Positions 54,806-64,000 of a DNA stretch of 64,000 bases are shown piece after piece. Position numbers and translations under genes: made by a program. The stretch lies in assembly GCF_963082655.1 (NCBI RefSeq), contig NC_081552.1, positions 196,559,281-196,623,280 on the forward strand, in the 5' to 3' direction. The notes beneath the pieces are model-generated. The model was not told where the DNA came from, did no database searches, and saw only the letters and a list, made by a program, of their open reading frames with translations. This DNA is from Stomoxys calcitrans. Lineage: Eukaryota; Arthropoda; Insecta; Diptera; Muscidae. The stretch's first letter is position 1. Each line of letters opens with the position of its first letter.

Positions 54806-54884
54806 ATTATCGTGCTCTTTCTCGACAAAAAATGACACTTTTTCCCTATCATCTTATTCCCTTTATATATCGCGGGAATATTCT

Positions 54885-55400
54885 TTCTAAAACAACACTA
54901 GTGTTACATGAATGAAACAAATGTATTGAAAATGCGACATCAACGTATGCGTTGGAGATTTTTTCCAACGACATCTTAACGCATTCTCTTCGTAACGCTT
55001 GATTTTGTACATACTGAGGGAATTAAAAATACTTAGAGAGAGTATTTCACATATACAGTCAAATTTTCATTTTGGGCATCGCTGCTCTAGTGGCACATGA
55101 ATGAAACACATGTATTTCGAGTACTACTTCAACGTATGTGATGGCGGTTGTTTCCCATGACAGCCTATCATTTACCGTTTCTTTTCTCAAGCCGTTCGCG
55201 GACGCTTAGATGGGTAAGAACCAAAGCTTATTCGTGTGATATGTGTCGGATAGGCTTTTGCTCCTTATCCTCTTCTTCTCTTTCCCAACACTAGCTACAG
55301 GATAATGTCGCATGAATGAACACACATGGACTGACAGTGCTACATCAACGTATGCTATGGTGGTTGCTTTCTCACAACATCACATCTTATACCATTTTGC
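54885..55400 (+). repeat. Degenerate tandem repeat, three ~190-215-bp units
   Basis: The phrase ACATGAATGAAACA, then ATGTATT, then CATCAACGTATG occurs at 54906, 55095 and 55310 (the last as GCATGAATGAACACACATG). Each is preceded by AACACTAG or CTCTAGTG. Spacing is 189 and about 215 bp. The family is not seen elsewhere in the window. Confidence 0.7.
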
Positions 55401-55502
55401 TTATATGACATGGCAGGATTGACGAAGACACGGCAATAGCATTTTATAGATGGCTTCTATGGAATAAAATTTGCCTTTACACAAACAGTAGTACTCGTAC
55501 AT

Positions 55503-55692
55503 AGTACAAAAAGTAATACCATTGATCTGATATTTCCATCCTCTGTCCGTTGTCATTTTCATCAAATATGCCGTAACTCTTCTCTCGAAAAAGTCTCCAA
55601 AATATACAACATATGTTAGTACCAAAAATAGGACCATTGACCTGACTTTTGCCATCCCCTGCTCAGTGCCATTATCATGAAATATGCGGTGA
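55503..55692 (+). repeat. Two-unit tandem repeat, ~115 bp
   Basis: AGTACAAAAAGTAATACCAT, TGATCTGATATTTCCATCCT at 55503 and AGTACCAAAAATAGGACCAT, TGACCTGACTTTTGCCATCC at 55618 are diverged copies. Both include a CATCAAATATG or CATGAAATATG end. A small minus frame (55401-55655) covers them without any known motif. Confidence 0.65.
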
Positions 55693-55699
55693 GCATTTA

Positions 55700-56180
55700 G
55701 TTTTCTTTTCTCTTTTCTAAACTAAAAAGTATTCTAAAACAAGCACCCAAATGATTGCTATTTTTGCCGGCTGACTGGCTCTTTGGTTTATTTGGCTGTT
55801 CTGTTCAGTTCAGTTTGGTTCTTGGACTTGTTGGGGTGGCAACTGACTCGCTGTTGGCTAAATGTTGGTGGTGTCACAACTGGGTTGGTTACCAAGCCTA
55901 AAGCGCCTAGGCAATGGTGATATTGCCACCAGCTCCAACAGTACCTGTGTCAGTGTCTCTATTCGATACCCATGAGCATAAGTAGACAAACATCAAATAA
56001 GCGTTTGTTGCTTAAAAAGATTTTTTCTAAAAAATTTCGTTGGTTAGTTAAAAAAATGGTATAGTCTAGACCGAATTTTATGTGAACTCTATACGTAGGA
56101 TTTTTTGCTGTAAATACTTCACAGTAATAAAAATTCAACTTTAGCCTAAGGTGTTTCTAGGGAATGAAGGGGAGGACTTA
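55700..56180. other. No gene recognised
   Basis: Single-copy-looking DNA with TTGGTT/CTGGCT-rich stretches around 55770-55900. Confidence 0.4.
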
Positions 56181-56183
56181 GAT

Positions 56184-57140
56184 GTACAAGTAAGAGCGTG
56201 CTAAGTTCGGCCGTGCCGAATCTTATATACCCTCCACCATGGATCACATTTGCCGAGTTCTTTGCGTGGTATCTCTTTTTAGGCAAACAAAGAATAATGG
56301 ATTGGAATTGTTATGCTATTGGAGCTATATCAACTTATATTCCGATTCGGACCAGAAATCAATTGAATGTTGAAGACCATAGTAGAAGTCATTGGGTAAT
56401 ATTTCAGTCCATTCGGATAAGAATTGCGCCTTGTAGCGGCTCAAGAAGCATAATCGGTAGATCGGTTTATGTGGGAGCTGTTTCAGGCTATATATCAATT
56501 CAGATCATATTAGACGTTGTACATAATTCCAGCCAAATCGGCTGAGAATTGCGGCTCAAGAAGTCAAGATCCCAGATCGGTTTCTATGGCAGCTATATCA
56601 GGTTATGGACCGATTTGAACCATACTTAGCACAGTTATTGGAAGTCATAACAAAACTCTCCGTAATAAATTTCAGACAAATCGGATAAGAGTTGCGCCCT
56701 CTAGATGCCTAAGAAGTCAAGATCCAAAATCGGTTTTTATGGCAGCTATATCAGGTTATAGACCATACTTAGGCCAGTTGTTAAAAGTCAGAACAAAACA
56801 CTTCGTGCAAAATTTCAGCCAAAACGTATGAGTATTGCGCCCTCTAGTGGCTCAAGATGAGAGATCCAAAATCTGTTTTTATGGCAGCTATATTAGGTTA
56901 TAGACCGATTTAAACCATACCTCGCACAGTTGTTGAAAGTCATAACAAAACACCTCATGTAAAATTTCAGCCAAATCGGATGATAATTGCGCCCACTAGT
57001 GGCTCAAGAAATCAAGATCCTAGATCGGTTTATATGGCAGCTATATCAGCTTATGAACCGATTTGAACCACACCTAGCACAGTTTTTGCAAGTCATAACA
57101 AAAGACTTCGTGCCAAATTTCAGACAAATCGGATGAGAAT
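56184..57140 (+). mobile_element. MM-I element, plus orientation, 3' end missing
   Basis: The leader TACAAGTAAGAGCGTGCTAA, a GGCCGTGCCG palindrome and TATACCCTCCACCATGGATC start it. Five to six units follow; GCCCTCTAGTGG at 56839-56850 is an exact CTCF-like core. It ends at ACAAATCGGATGAGAATTGC (57121-57144), where a LINE-E tail begins. Confidence 0.88.
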
Positions 57141-57440
57141 TGCGAATTGCGAGCAAATGTTCCTCTAGCAGTTGCATTTATAAGGAGCTAGAAGTTGCAG
57201 ACGATGTGGAACACACATTCTTCCACTGCGATCGCTGGGTTGAAAGTCACATGGAATTGGAAACAGCCATTGGCGACTTTGAGATACGCGAAACAAGTAA
57301 GAAGATAGACCTGGATGCAGCGGCGTAGAGTATGAATGAGGAGGTCTGAACGCAGGCACAACGAGGATGATATGGAAAATCACCAGATATGGGGTTAACC
57401 TCGAACTAATGCGAAAGCGATGCCGAGTTGGAATTAATCA
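57141..57440 (+). pseudogene. LINE-E fragment: C-terminal zinc-knuckle end (R1-like) and 3' part
   Basis: The frame reads SSCIYKELEVADDVEHTFFH, CDRWVESHMELETAIGDFEI and KKIDLDAAA stop. The pattern CxxC...DDVEHTFFxCxRW is typical of the C-terminal knuckle of R1-like and similar LINEs; here the second cysteine is gone. About 110 bp of possible 3' UTR follow. Confidence 0.65.
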
Positions 57441-57745
57441 CTAGGTGTGACACAGGATGGGTTTTTGGCCTTTACCTCTTTTAATAGGGTCCGGCATAAG
57501 GCAAGAGACGTTCACGTCACATGCGTAAGCATTTTCCCCTTCTGACTCGTAAAAACAACACTGTGCAATCCCCGGTTTTAGCTTTTTTGCCTCAATTATC
57601 GTCCTATTTGTCTGAAATTTGCCACAAGGACTTCTCTTCTGACTTCCACTAACCTTGCGGTGAATGATCCGAATCGCTCTATAAACTGATGTAGCGCCGA
57701 TATCAGCCTGTCCCCGGATTTGACTTCTGGAACCGCTATAAGCCT
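57441..57745 (-). mobile_element. MM-III fragment (outer part), minus orientation
   Basis: CCTCAATTATCGTCCTATTT, GTCTGAAATTTGCCACAAGG and CCCCGGATTTGACTTCTGGA are MM-III unit features. At 57745 it is broken by an MM-I element. Its continuation is at 58976 (ATAAGGCTGAAAATTGACCC). The part 57441-57590 is not assigned. Confidence 0.65.
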
Positions 57746-58975
57746 CTATTATACCCTCCACCATAGGAAAGGGTGTATACTAATTTCGTCATTCCGTTTG
57801 TAACTCCTCGAAATATTCGTCTAAGACCCCATAAAATATATTTATTCTCGATCGTCATGACCGTCCGATCCAGATATGTCCGTTCGTCAGTTCGTCGGAA
57901 GCACCCCAACTTTCGAAGAGGTAAAGCTAGCCGCTTGAAATTTGGCATAAATATTTACTTCTTATAAGTGTAGGTCGGTTGGGATTGTAAATGGGCCAAA
58001 TCGATCGATGTTTGGATATAGCAGCTATAGCCGATCTTAAATCTTGACTTCTTGAGCCACTAGAGGGCGCAATTATTATCCGATTTGGCTGAAATTTAAC
58101 ATGAGATGTTTTGTTGTGATTTTTAACAACTGTTCTAAGAATGATTCAAATCGGTCCATTAACTGATACAGCTGTCATATAAACCGATCTGGGATCTTGA
58201 CTTCTTCAGCCACTAGAGGGCGCCATTCTTAACAGATTTGGCTGAAATTTGGCACTAGGGCTTTTGATATAACTTTCAACAACGGTTCTAAGAATGGTTC
58301 AAATCGGTCAATTAACTGATATAGCTGTCATATAAACCAATCTTGGATCTTGACTTCTTGAACCACTAGAGGGCTCAATACTTATCCGATTTGGCTGAAG
58401 TATTGCATGAGGTGTTGTGTTGTGATTCTCAACAATTGTTCCAAAAATGGTTCAAATCGGTCCATTAATTGATATAGCTGTCATATAATCCGATCTGGGA
58501 TCTTGATTTCTTCAGCCACTAGAGGGCGCAATTCTTATCCGATTTGTCTGAAATAATGCATGACATGTCTTTTTGGACTTCCAAAACTGTGCTTAGTATG
58601 GTTCAATTCGTTTAATTGCCTGATATGCCTGCAACATAAACCGATCTTGGATCTTGACTTCTTGAGCCCCTAGAGGGCGCTCATTTTGGCTGCAATTTTG
58701 TACAAAGGCTTCTCATATGACCTTTAACATATGTGTCAAATATACGGTCTATAGCCACATATACCTCCCATATAAACCGATCTCCCGATGTAACCCCTTG
58801 AGCCCCTAAGGGGTGCAATTCTTATTGGAATTGGCTGATATTTTTAACAATGACTTCTTTTATCCTTTGTTTGCCTAAAAAGAGCTACGGGGAAAAGAAC
58901 TCGACAAATGTGAGCCATGTTGGAGGGTATATAAGATTCGACTCGGCCGAACTTAGCACGCCTTTTCTTGTTTTT
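57746..58975 (-). mobile_element. Complete MM-I element, minus orientation, nested in MM-III
   Basis: The ends are ATTATACCCTCCACCATAGG (57750) and CGGCCGAACTTAGCACGCC, TTTTCTTG (to about 58972). The core region has ATATATTTATTCTCGATCGT and GTCCGTTCGTCAG, a short GTCY tract. Four consecutive units carry CCACTAGAGGGC at 58057, 58210, 58363 and 58516, exactly 153 bp apart. Confidence 0.9.
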
Positions 58976-60690
58976 TTGTATCTAATAAGGCTGAAAATTG
59001 ACCCACGGACTTCTGTTCTGTCTTTCAACATTTGTGCTGAGTTTGATACGAATCGGTCTAAAAACTAATATAGCCCCCATATAAACCGATTCCCAGTTTT
59101 TACTCCTAGAGCCTTAGGGGCCAAGATCTAAAAACTGATATAGCCCCCATATAAACCGATTCCCAGTTTTTACTTCTAGAGCCTTAGGGACCTCGAGTGT
59201 CATTCCATTTGGCTAAAAATGGGCCCAAGAATGTCTGTTCTGACTTGTAATATTAGTGCAGAGCATGATATGAATCGGTCTAAAATTGAATACAGCCCCC
59301 ATATATAAACCGATTCTCGGATTGAACTTCTCGAGCCCCTAGAAGCCTCAATTTTCACCTGATTTGGCTGAAATTTAGCACAAGGACATTTGTTTTGACT
59401 TCCAACATTCGTGGAGAATATGATCAGTATCGGTCTATAAACTGATATAGCCTCCATACAAACCGATCCCCAGTTTTGACTGCTTGAGCTTCTGGAGGCC
59501 TAAATTTTCGTTCGATTTCGTTAAAAGTTGGCCCAAAGGCTTCTGTTCTGACTTCGAACATACGTGCCGAGTATGATCCAAATCAGTCTATAAACTGATA
59601 CAGTCCCCATACAAACCGGCCCGCAGTTTTTTTACCTGAGGTTATGATCCAAATCGGTCTATAACCATATATAGCCCCCATATAAACCAATCCCCGGATT
59701 TTACTTCTTGAGCCCTTAGAAGCCTCAATTGTCATCCGATTTTGCTGAAATTTGGAACAAAGGCTTGAGATATAACTTTTAACATCCATGCCAAGTATGA
59801 TCCAAATCGGTGTAAGACCTGATATAGCCCCCATATAAACCGATCCCCGGATTTGACTTCTTGAGCCCTTAGAAGCCCCAATTTTCATCCGATTTGGCTG
59901 AAATTTGGAACAAAGGCTTGAGTGACGACTTCCAACATCCATGTTGAGTATGATCGAAATCGGTCTATAAACAGATATAGCCCCCATATAAACCAATCCC
60001 CGGATTTTACTTCTTGAGCCCTTAGAAGCCTCAATTTTCATCCGATTTTGCTGAAATTTGGAACAAAGGCTTGAGTTATAGCTTTTAACATCCATGCCAA
60101 GTATGATCCAAATCGGTGTAAGACCTGATATAGCCCCCATATAAACCGATCCCCGGATTTGACTTCTTGAGCCCTTAGAAGCCTTAATTTTCATCCAATT
60201 TGGCTGAAATTTGAAACAAAGGCTTGAGTGACGACTTCCAACATCCATGCTGAGTATGATCCAAATCGGTCTATAAACAGATATTGCCCCCATATAAACC
60301 GATCCCCGGATTTTACTTCTTGAGCCCTTCGAAGCCTTAATTTTCATCCAATTTGAGTGAAATTTGAAACAAGGACTTGTGTTATGACTTTCAACATCCA
60401 TGCTGAGTATGATCCGAATCGGTCTATAAACTGATATAGCCCCCCATATAAATCGATCCCCAAATTTGATTTCTTAAGCCCCTAGAAGCCTCAATTTTAA
60501 TCCGATTTGGTTTACTGTGACTGTTTAGACTGATATAGGGCCTTTTAATTACCCATACACCCATAAGAATTCTTGAGACCATAGAAGCCACAAATCTGAA
60601 TTTATAAGGGTAAATTTTTAGCAGAATCTATGATGGTGGGTACCCAAGATTCGGCCTCGCCGAACTTAGCAGGTTTTTACTTGTTTTTCT
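58976..60690 (-). mobile_element. MM-III element (inner part), minus orientation, with leader end
   Basis: Ten or so units carry CCCCATATAAACCGATCCCC, GGATTTTACTTCTTGAGCCC, TTAGAAGCCTCAATTTTCAT and CCGATTTGGCTGAAATTTGG. It closes ATGATGGTGGGTACCCAAGA, TTCGGCCTCGCCGAACTTAG, CAGGTTTTTACTTG at 60634-60684. The other terminus is missing beyond the nested MM-I. Confidence 0.87.
59583..60401 (-). other. Repeat-derived open frame (272 codons)
   Basis: Five repeats of KIKASKGSRSKIRGSVYMGA, ISVYRPIWIILSMDVGSRHS type, each 51 residues. Alternate units resemble each other (GLTPIWIILGMDVKS versus VYRPIWIILSMDVGS), so the array is organised as ~306-bp dimers. No coding evidence beyond openness. Confidence 0.25.
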
Positions 60691-61640
60691 TTTTATTCTG
60701 GTGATAAATCTCTAGACATTTTTCATCTCAGTCGATGGTATAACCAAAGCTGCTGTGCAAAAAAACAAAAAAAAAAAAAAACAAGAAAAACTCATGGACA
60801 CCAAAACTTGAAACGAGGGTAAACGAAAAATAAAATCTCAAAAATGCACCCAACGAATGATATATGGTTTCAAGTTTAAAAGAAAATTAATTTTTCTTTT
60901 TTTCGCCTTAAAAAACAATTTTATTTTTCAAAATATATAAAAAAAAAACGACGACAACAAAACCAAAACCAAAAACACCAACACAACAACAATGGCCAAA
61001 TCATGTTTTAACATTAAAATGTTGGGGAAGACGTAGTAACCAAAAAAACGAAGAAAATGAAAATCCATTTGAAAAAGGAAATTTGTGTTGCCTTAGCTTG
61101 CTAAACAATTGCTGCTGATGTGGGCGGAAGGGTGGTGGAGGTGTTAGGCGTGTCAGGCGCGGCAAATGCGTCGCATACATTAACACATCAAGGTTTCAAT
61201 TGGGGCAAATGATGGATTGTTTTCTTTTGAATTGGCTTGGCTGGAGGGAAGAGCATGAATTTCTTTTGTTGTGGAAAGAGACCTTGTCGTTGGAAATATA
61301 AGAAATAACACAAAAACAACAACAGCATATAATTGATTATTCACCAAAATACCACCATCAGGCGGTAAGTTAATTGCATTTATAGGCCACAAGGAAAACA
61401 AATACTCTACCCCGCCCTCCCAACTTCCCCAACTCCCCTTGTTTTTTTTCTTTGTATATACAATATTTCATAACGAATATCGGAGACAACTCGATTGACA
61501 GCTAAAAGTGACACATTCGTGTGGTGACAAAGACACAAAAACCTGAAATCAACAGAAAACTTAAGTTTTCTATACAAAGTTTTGAGGTGAGAGCAAAGGT
61601 TCCACATGTTATTAATAGGTAATAGGTAGACGCCACGTCT
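60691..61640. other. No gene recognised
   Basis: AT-rich DNA with poly(A)-like runs (about 60757-60786, 60940-60950) and (AAC)n patches near 60960-60990. No gene signal. Confidence 0.45.
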
Positions 61641-61644
61641 AAGT

Positions 61645-61905
61645 GAGTTTGATTGACCAAAGAACAGTAGGTGGACTTTTGAAGCGCCGTCCACCAGACC
61701 ACAACACCATATAGCATTATAGGTCTGACAACGGCCTATATAGCTAGCGCATGACGGGCGGTCGAAACCCCCAACTTTTGCCAATGGCTCCTTTGAAGGT
61801 GGATAAAGCAAGAGTTCCCTTTCTTGCCCTTTCCAAAATGATTGATTTGAAGTTCAATTCCCTGTCCAGCAAAACACACAGGTATTTTGTGCTTTCTTTA
61901 AATGG
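61645..61905 (-). pseudogene. LINE-B copy B3: short thumb-region fragment
   Basis: On the minus strand GRCQTYNAIWCCGLVDGASK, VHLLFFGQSN is a frameshifted VVRPIMLYGVVVWWTALQKS-like stretch. It aligns with 49290-49480 of copy B2, including GAAGTTCAATTCCCTGTCCA at 61851. Only ~260 bp are present. Confidence 0.75.
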
Positions 61906-62120
61906 AACATTCTGTCTTGCACTGTCTGTCTTAAGTCTTCGTGTGGTATGCTTTTCAGGTTTGCGGAATAAAAATGACCTTTATGTTCCTTCATCGCACT
62001 GGTATATATGACATGTTGAAACAAGCAGAGTATCTCTCCCTAAGCCATTAGTAGACGTTGAGTGAATCGGACGTGTTTTAATTTCGCTTCTCAAAGAGAA
62101 ATATCCGTATCTCGGAAGAG
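61906..62120. other. No gene recognised
   Basis: Short spacer between LINE-B and LINE-A fragments; no motif. Confidence 0.35.
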
Positions 62121-63870
62121 GTACTACCCAGCTAGGCAGAAGTGTCGAAAAGGTCTTGCATATGGCATATTGCTGGGCTGGACCAAGAGTGTCTCAATGT
62201 TAACCCAGAGAAGACTGAAATATGCCTGTTTACGAGGAAGACAAAGGTGGGCCAATTTGACGCACCACGTCAAATACCTAGGTGTGACCTGGACAGCAAA
62301 CTGTATTGGAAGTGTCACCCTTCTGGAGCGTTCTGAGAAGGCTCACAGATGTTGGGCACTATGTAGACGGGCTGTAGGTTCGAAATGGGGTCTGAATCCG
62401 AGGAAGATTAACCACTTGCTCGCTCTACAGAAGCGTGATTAGACCAATACTTACTTACCCCTCAATAGTTTGGTGAAGTGCTACAACAGGTTCAGAGAAC
62501 ATGTTGTCTTGGCACCACTCCTACTAGGGCCATAGAGACCATTCCAGATATCCGACCCACACAGATTAAGTGTGTCTATGGGTCAGATATAAGCCATTGC
62601 GGCAATGAGACTTAAGGCGATGGGAGTATGGATAGAGGATAGAAGCAGGTCATACCAAACGCAGTATAACCGAGGCGATGTTAGGAAACCTGGAAGGAAT
62701 GGAAGAGGGTATCGTTCGGATACCTGAGACTACACTTGAGGTCGAGTGCGAGGCACTGCTGCCAGCGGCACAGTCTTGGTTTGACGTAACCCTTGTATTG
62801 CCATCTGGAAGATCATTTTACACGAATGGATCAAAGCTAGGGGGCAGAGTGGGCCTGGGGTTTTATTGGGTTGCCCAAAAAGTAATTGCGGATTTTTCAC
62901 ATAGTCGGCGTTGACAAATTTTTTCACAGCTTGTGACTTTGTAATTGCATTCTTTCTTCCGTCAGTTGTCAGCTGTTACTTTTAGCTTGCTTTAGAAAAA
63001 AAGTATATTTGATTAAAGTTCATTCTAAGTTTTATTAAAAATGCATTTACTTTCTTTTAAAAAATCCGCAATTACTTTTTGGGCAACCCAATATATTGAG
63101 AACTCAGGGGCTGAGTTCTGTTTTAGACTGCCAACCATAATACGGTCCTGCAGGTGGAGATAAGGCGAGGACGTCGAGTGTGAACCTTCTTACGGACAGT
63201 AAAATGGCCATAAGAGCTATAAAAACCAGGACGGTAAGATCACGGACAATCTTGGAATGAAAGAAGGAGATTAGCGCCATCCCTGAGGATGCCATAATCC
63301 GCATCGTTTGGTTGCCAGACCATAACGGAGAAGGGGGGAAGGGGGAAGGGCAGGCGAGGACCGACGTCGATAAACTTGGTTAACCCGAAGCCTTTCGGGT
63401 GGACGCAGACCAAGTTAAGGGCGTGGGCGGGACAACGAAAATCCTATGGTGACATCCAGATTTTGAGAAGACAAGGCTATTAATGAAAGGAAGCAAGCAG
63501 GAGGGCAGTAAAGCCCTTGGTATCATAACGGGACACACAGGACTACGTGCTCACTTATGCAACATCGGTGCAGCAAGTGATACCAGCATATGGGGAGGTT
63601 TATGAGACGTTGGAGCATTTCCTATATCATTGCCCGGCTTTCGCAGCTAACAGACACCAGTACTTAGGTGGGCACACAATACCAGACATGAACCAACTTA
63701 GGGGCGAGGTATGGAAAACAGTTTGGGATTTTTTAAGCAGCACGGAATTCCTAATTTATAATTTTCTTTAGTACTTGGGGCGCACAACAAGCCTATTATT
63801 GGCTTAGGTGTATGTGCGTAGTGGCATGGGGCGGATCAATATCCGCACCCTCATTTCCAGCTAACCTAAC
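62121..63870 (+). pseudogene. LINE-A copy A5: thumb, RNase H, C-terminus, 3' UTR, with nested MITE
   Basis: It begins just after the YADD position (a PSxAEVSKRSCIWHIA-like stretch), then LNVNPEKTEICLFTRKTKVG, QFDAP and a frameshifted KYLGV. ERSEKAHRCWALCRRAVGSK and WGLNPRKINHLLALQK follow. RNase H starts VLPSGRSFYTNGSKLGGRVG, with N in place of the first acidic D, and is cut by a MITE at 62866-63091. The rest has decayed VLQVEI, LTDSK and CPAF parts, then a 3' UTR (GGCTTAGGTGTATGTGCGTA) ending AACCTAACCTAACTTAA near 63868. Confidence 0.83.
62866..63091 (+). mobile_element. Mariner-type MITE, 226 bp, in LINE-A with TA duplication
   Basis: Terminal repeats TTGGGTTGCCCAAAAAGTAA and TTACTTTTTGGGCAACCCAA are flanked by TA (62864-62865 and 63092-63093). 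The interior matches 37442-37678 except for an ~11-bp deletion around AGAAAAAAAGTATATTTG. Removing it and one TA restores the RNase H order seen at 19625-19650. Confidence 0.93.
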
Positions 63871-64000
63871 CTAACTTAAAGTACAAGAATTCTCACAGCT
63901 TCCCAAGAATATTCCAGCATTCGAACATTCTAGCAGCTTACAGGAAACCGTTCATATTCCAAAGAACAATCTATCTTCCCAAAAGCTTTTCAGCTTCACA
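63871..64000. other. No gene recognised
   Basis: Flank of the LINE-A 3' end. It contains TTCCAGCATTCGAACATTCT and shows no known feature. Confidence 0.35.

Noticed and set aside
1..64000. CRISPR-like arrays because of regular ~153-bp repeats
   Set aside because: Repeats are long, contiguous and diverged with no unique spacers, and the organism is a fly.

Overview
This 64 kb window looks like repeat-dense intergenic or intronic chromatin of a higher fly (Diptera). The best guess is a calyptrate or muscid fly. The reason is the dominant repeat: a leader containing GCGTGCTAAGTTCGGCCG, ~153-bp internal repeats, a (GTCY)n tract, a short core, a (TA)n tract and a terminus containing CCCCATCCTATGGTGG. 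That layout matches the 'mini-me' type elements described from dipterans, called MM here. No host protein gene, rRNA, functional tRNA or CRISPR could be supported. Every open stretch with a recognisable protein signature belongs to a decayed transposable element.

Four classes of element build the window. (1) MM elements occur in three sequence subfamilies (MM-I, -II, -III) on both strands, at roughly 1-0.2, 1.2-2.6, 7.9-8.8, 9.0-10.3, 15.0-16.4, 20.5-21.6, 24.3-25.0, 25.3-26.8, 28.3-29.9, 30.9-32.6, 32.7-34.3, 35.3-36.4, 41.1-42.2, 43.7-46.4, 52.7-54.1, 56.2-57.1 and 57.4-60.7 kb. (2) Non-LTR retrotransposon (LINE) remnants belong to at least five lineages. LINE-A and LINE-B carry reverse transcriptase (RT) and RNase H. 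LINE-C and LINE-D are RT only. LINE-E is a C-terminal zinc-knuckle piece. LINE-A copies lie at 2.6-4.8, 17.9-20.5, 46.4-47.1, 51.9-52.5 and 62.1-63.9 kb; LINE-B copies at 11.3-12.7, 47.2-49.6 and 61.6-61.9 kb. (3) A tRNA-derived SINE is present as full-length, head-only and tail-only copies. (4) DNA elements include four mariner-type MITE copies with TTGGGTTGCCC ends, a mariner-like transposase remnant, Helentron-like elements (called HINE here) ending in CTAGT with ~110-bp internal repeats, and a possible 4.1-kb element flanked by short inverted repeats.

Many insertions are nested, and intact homologues in the same window show the empty sites: a SINE in LINE-A with a 13-bp target duplication, a MITE in LINE-A with a TA duplication, an MM in a HINE, and an MM-I in an MM-III. 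The most interesting signals are these. The MM-I unit carries a perfect match to the CTCF core consensus, phased every 152-153 bp. The same arrays keep one reading frame open because 153 bp is 51 codons. There is a near-perfect ~95-bp-arm palindrome, a large inverted HINE pair, a LINE-B copy with two internal tandem duplications fused to an endonuclease segment, and several unclassified tandem repeats at 51.1-51.9 and 54.2-55.7 kb.

Stretches with nothing recognisable (0.2-1.1, 6.7-7.9, 14.3-15.0, 21.6-22.5, 27.4-28.3, 29.9-30.9, 34.3-35.3, 37.7-38.3, 42.2-43.7, 49.6-51.0, 55.7-56.2 and 60.7-61.6 kb) are AT-rich single-copy-looking DNA.
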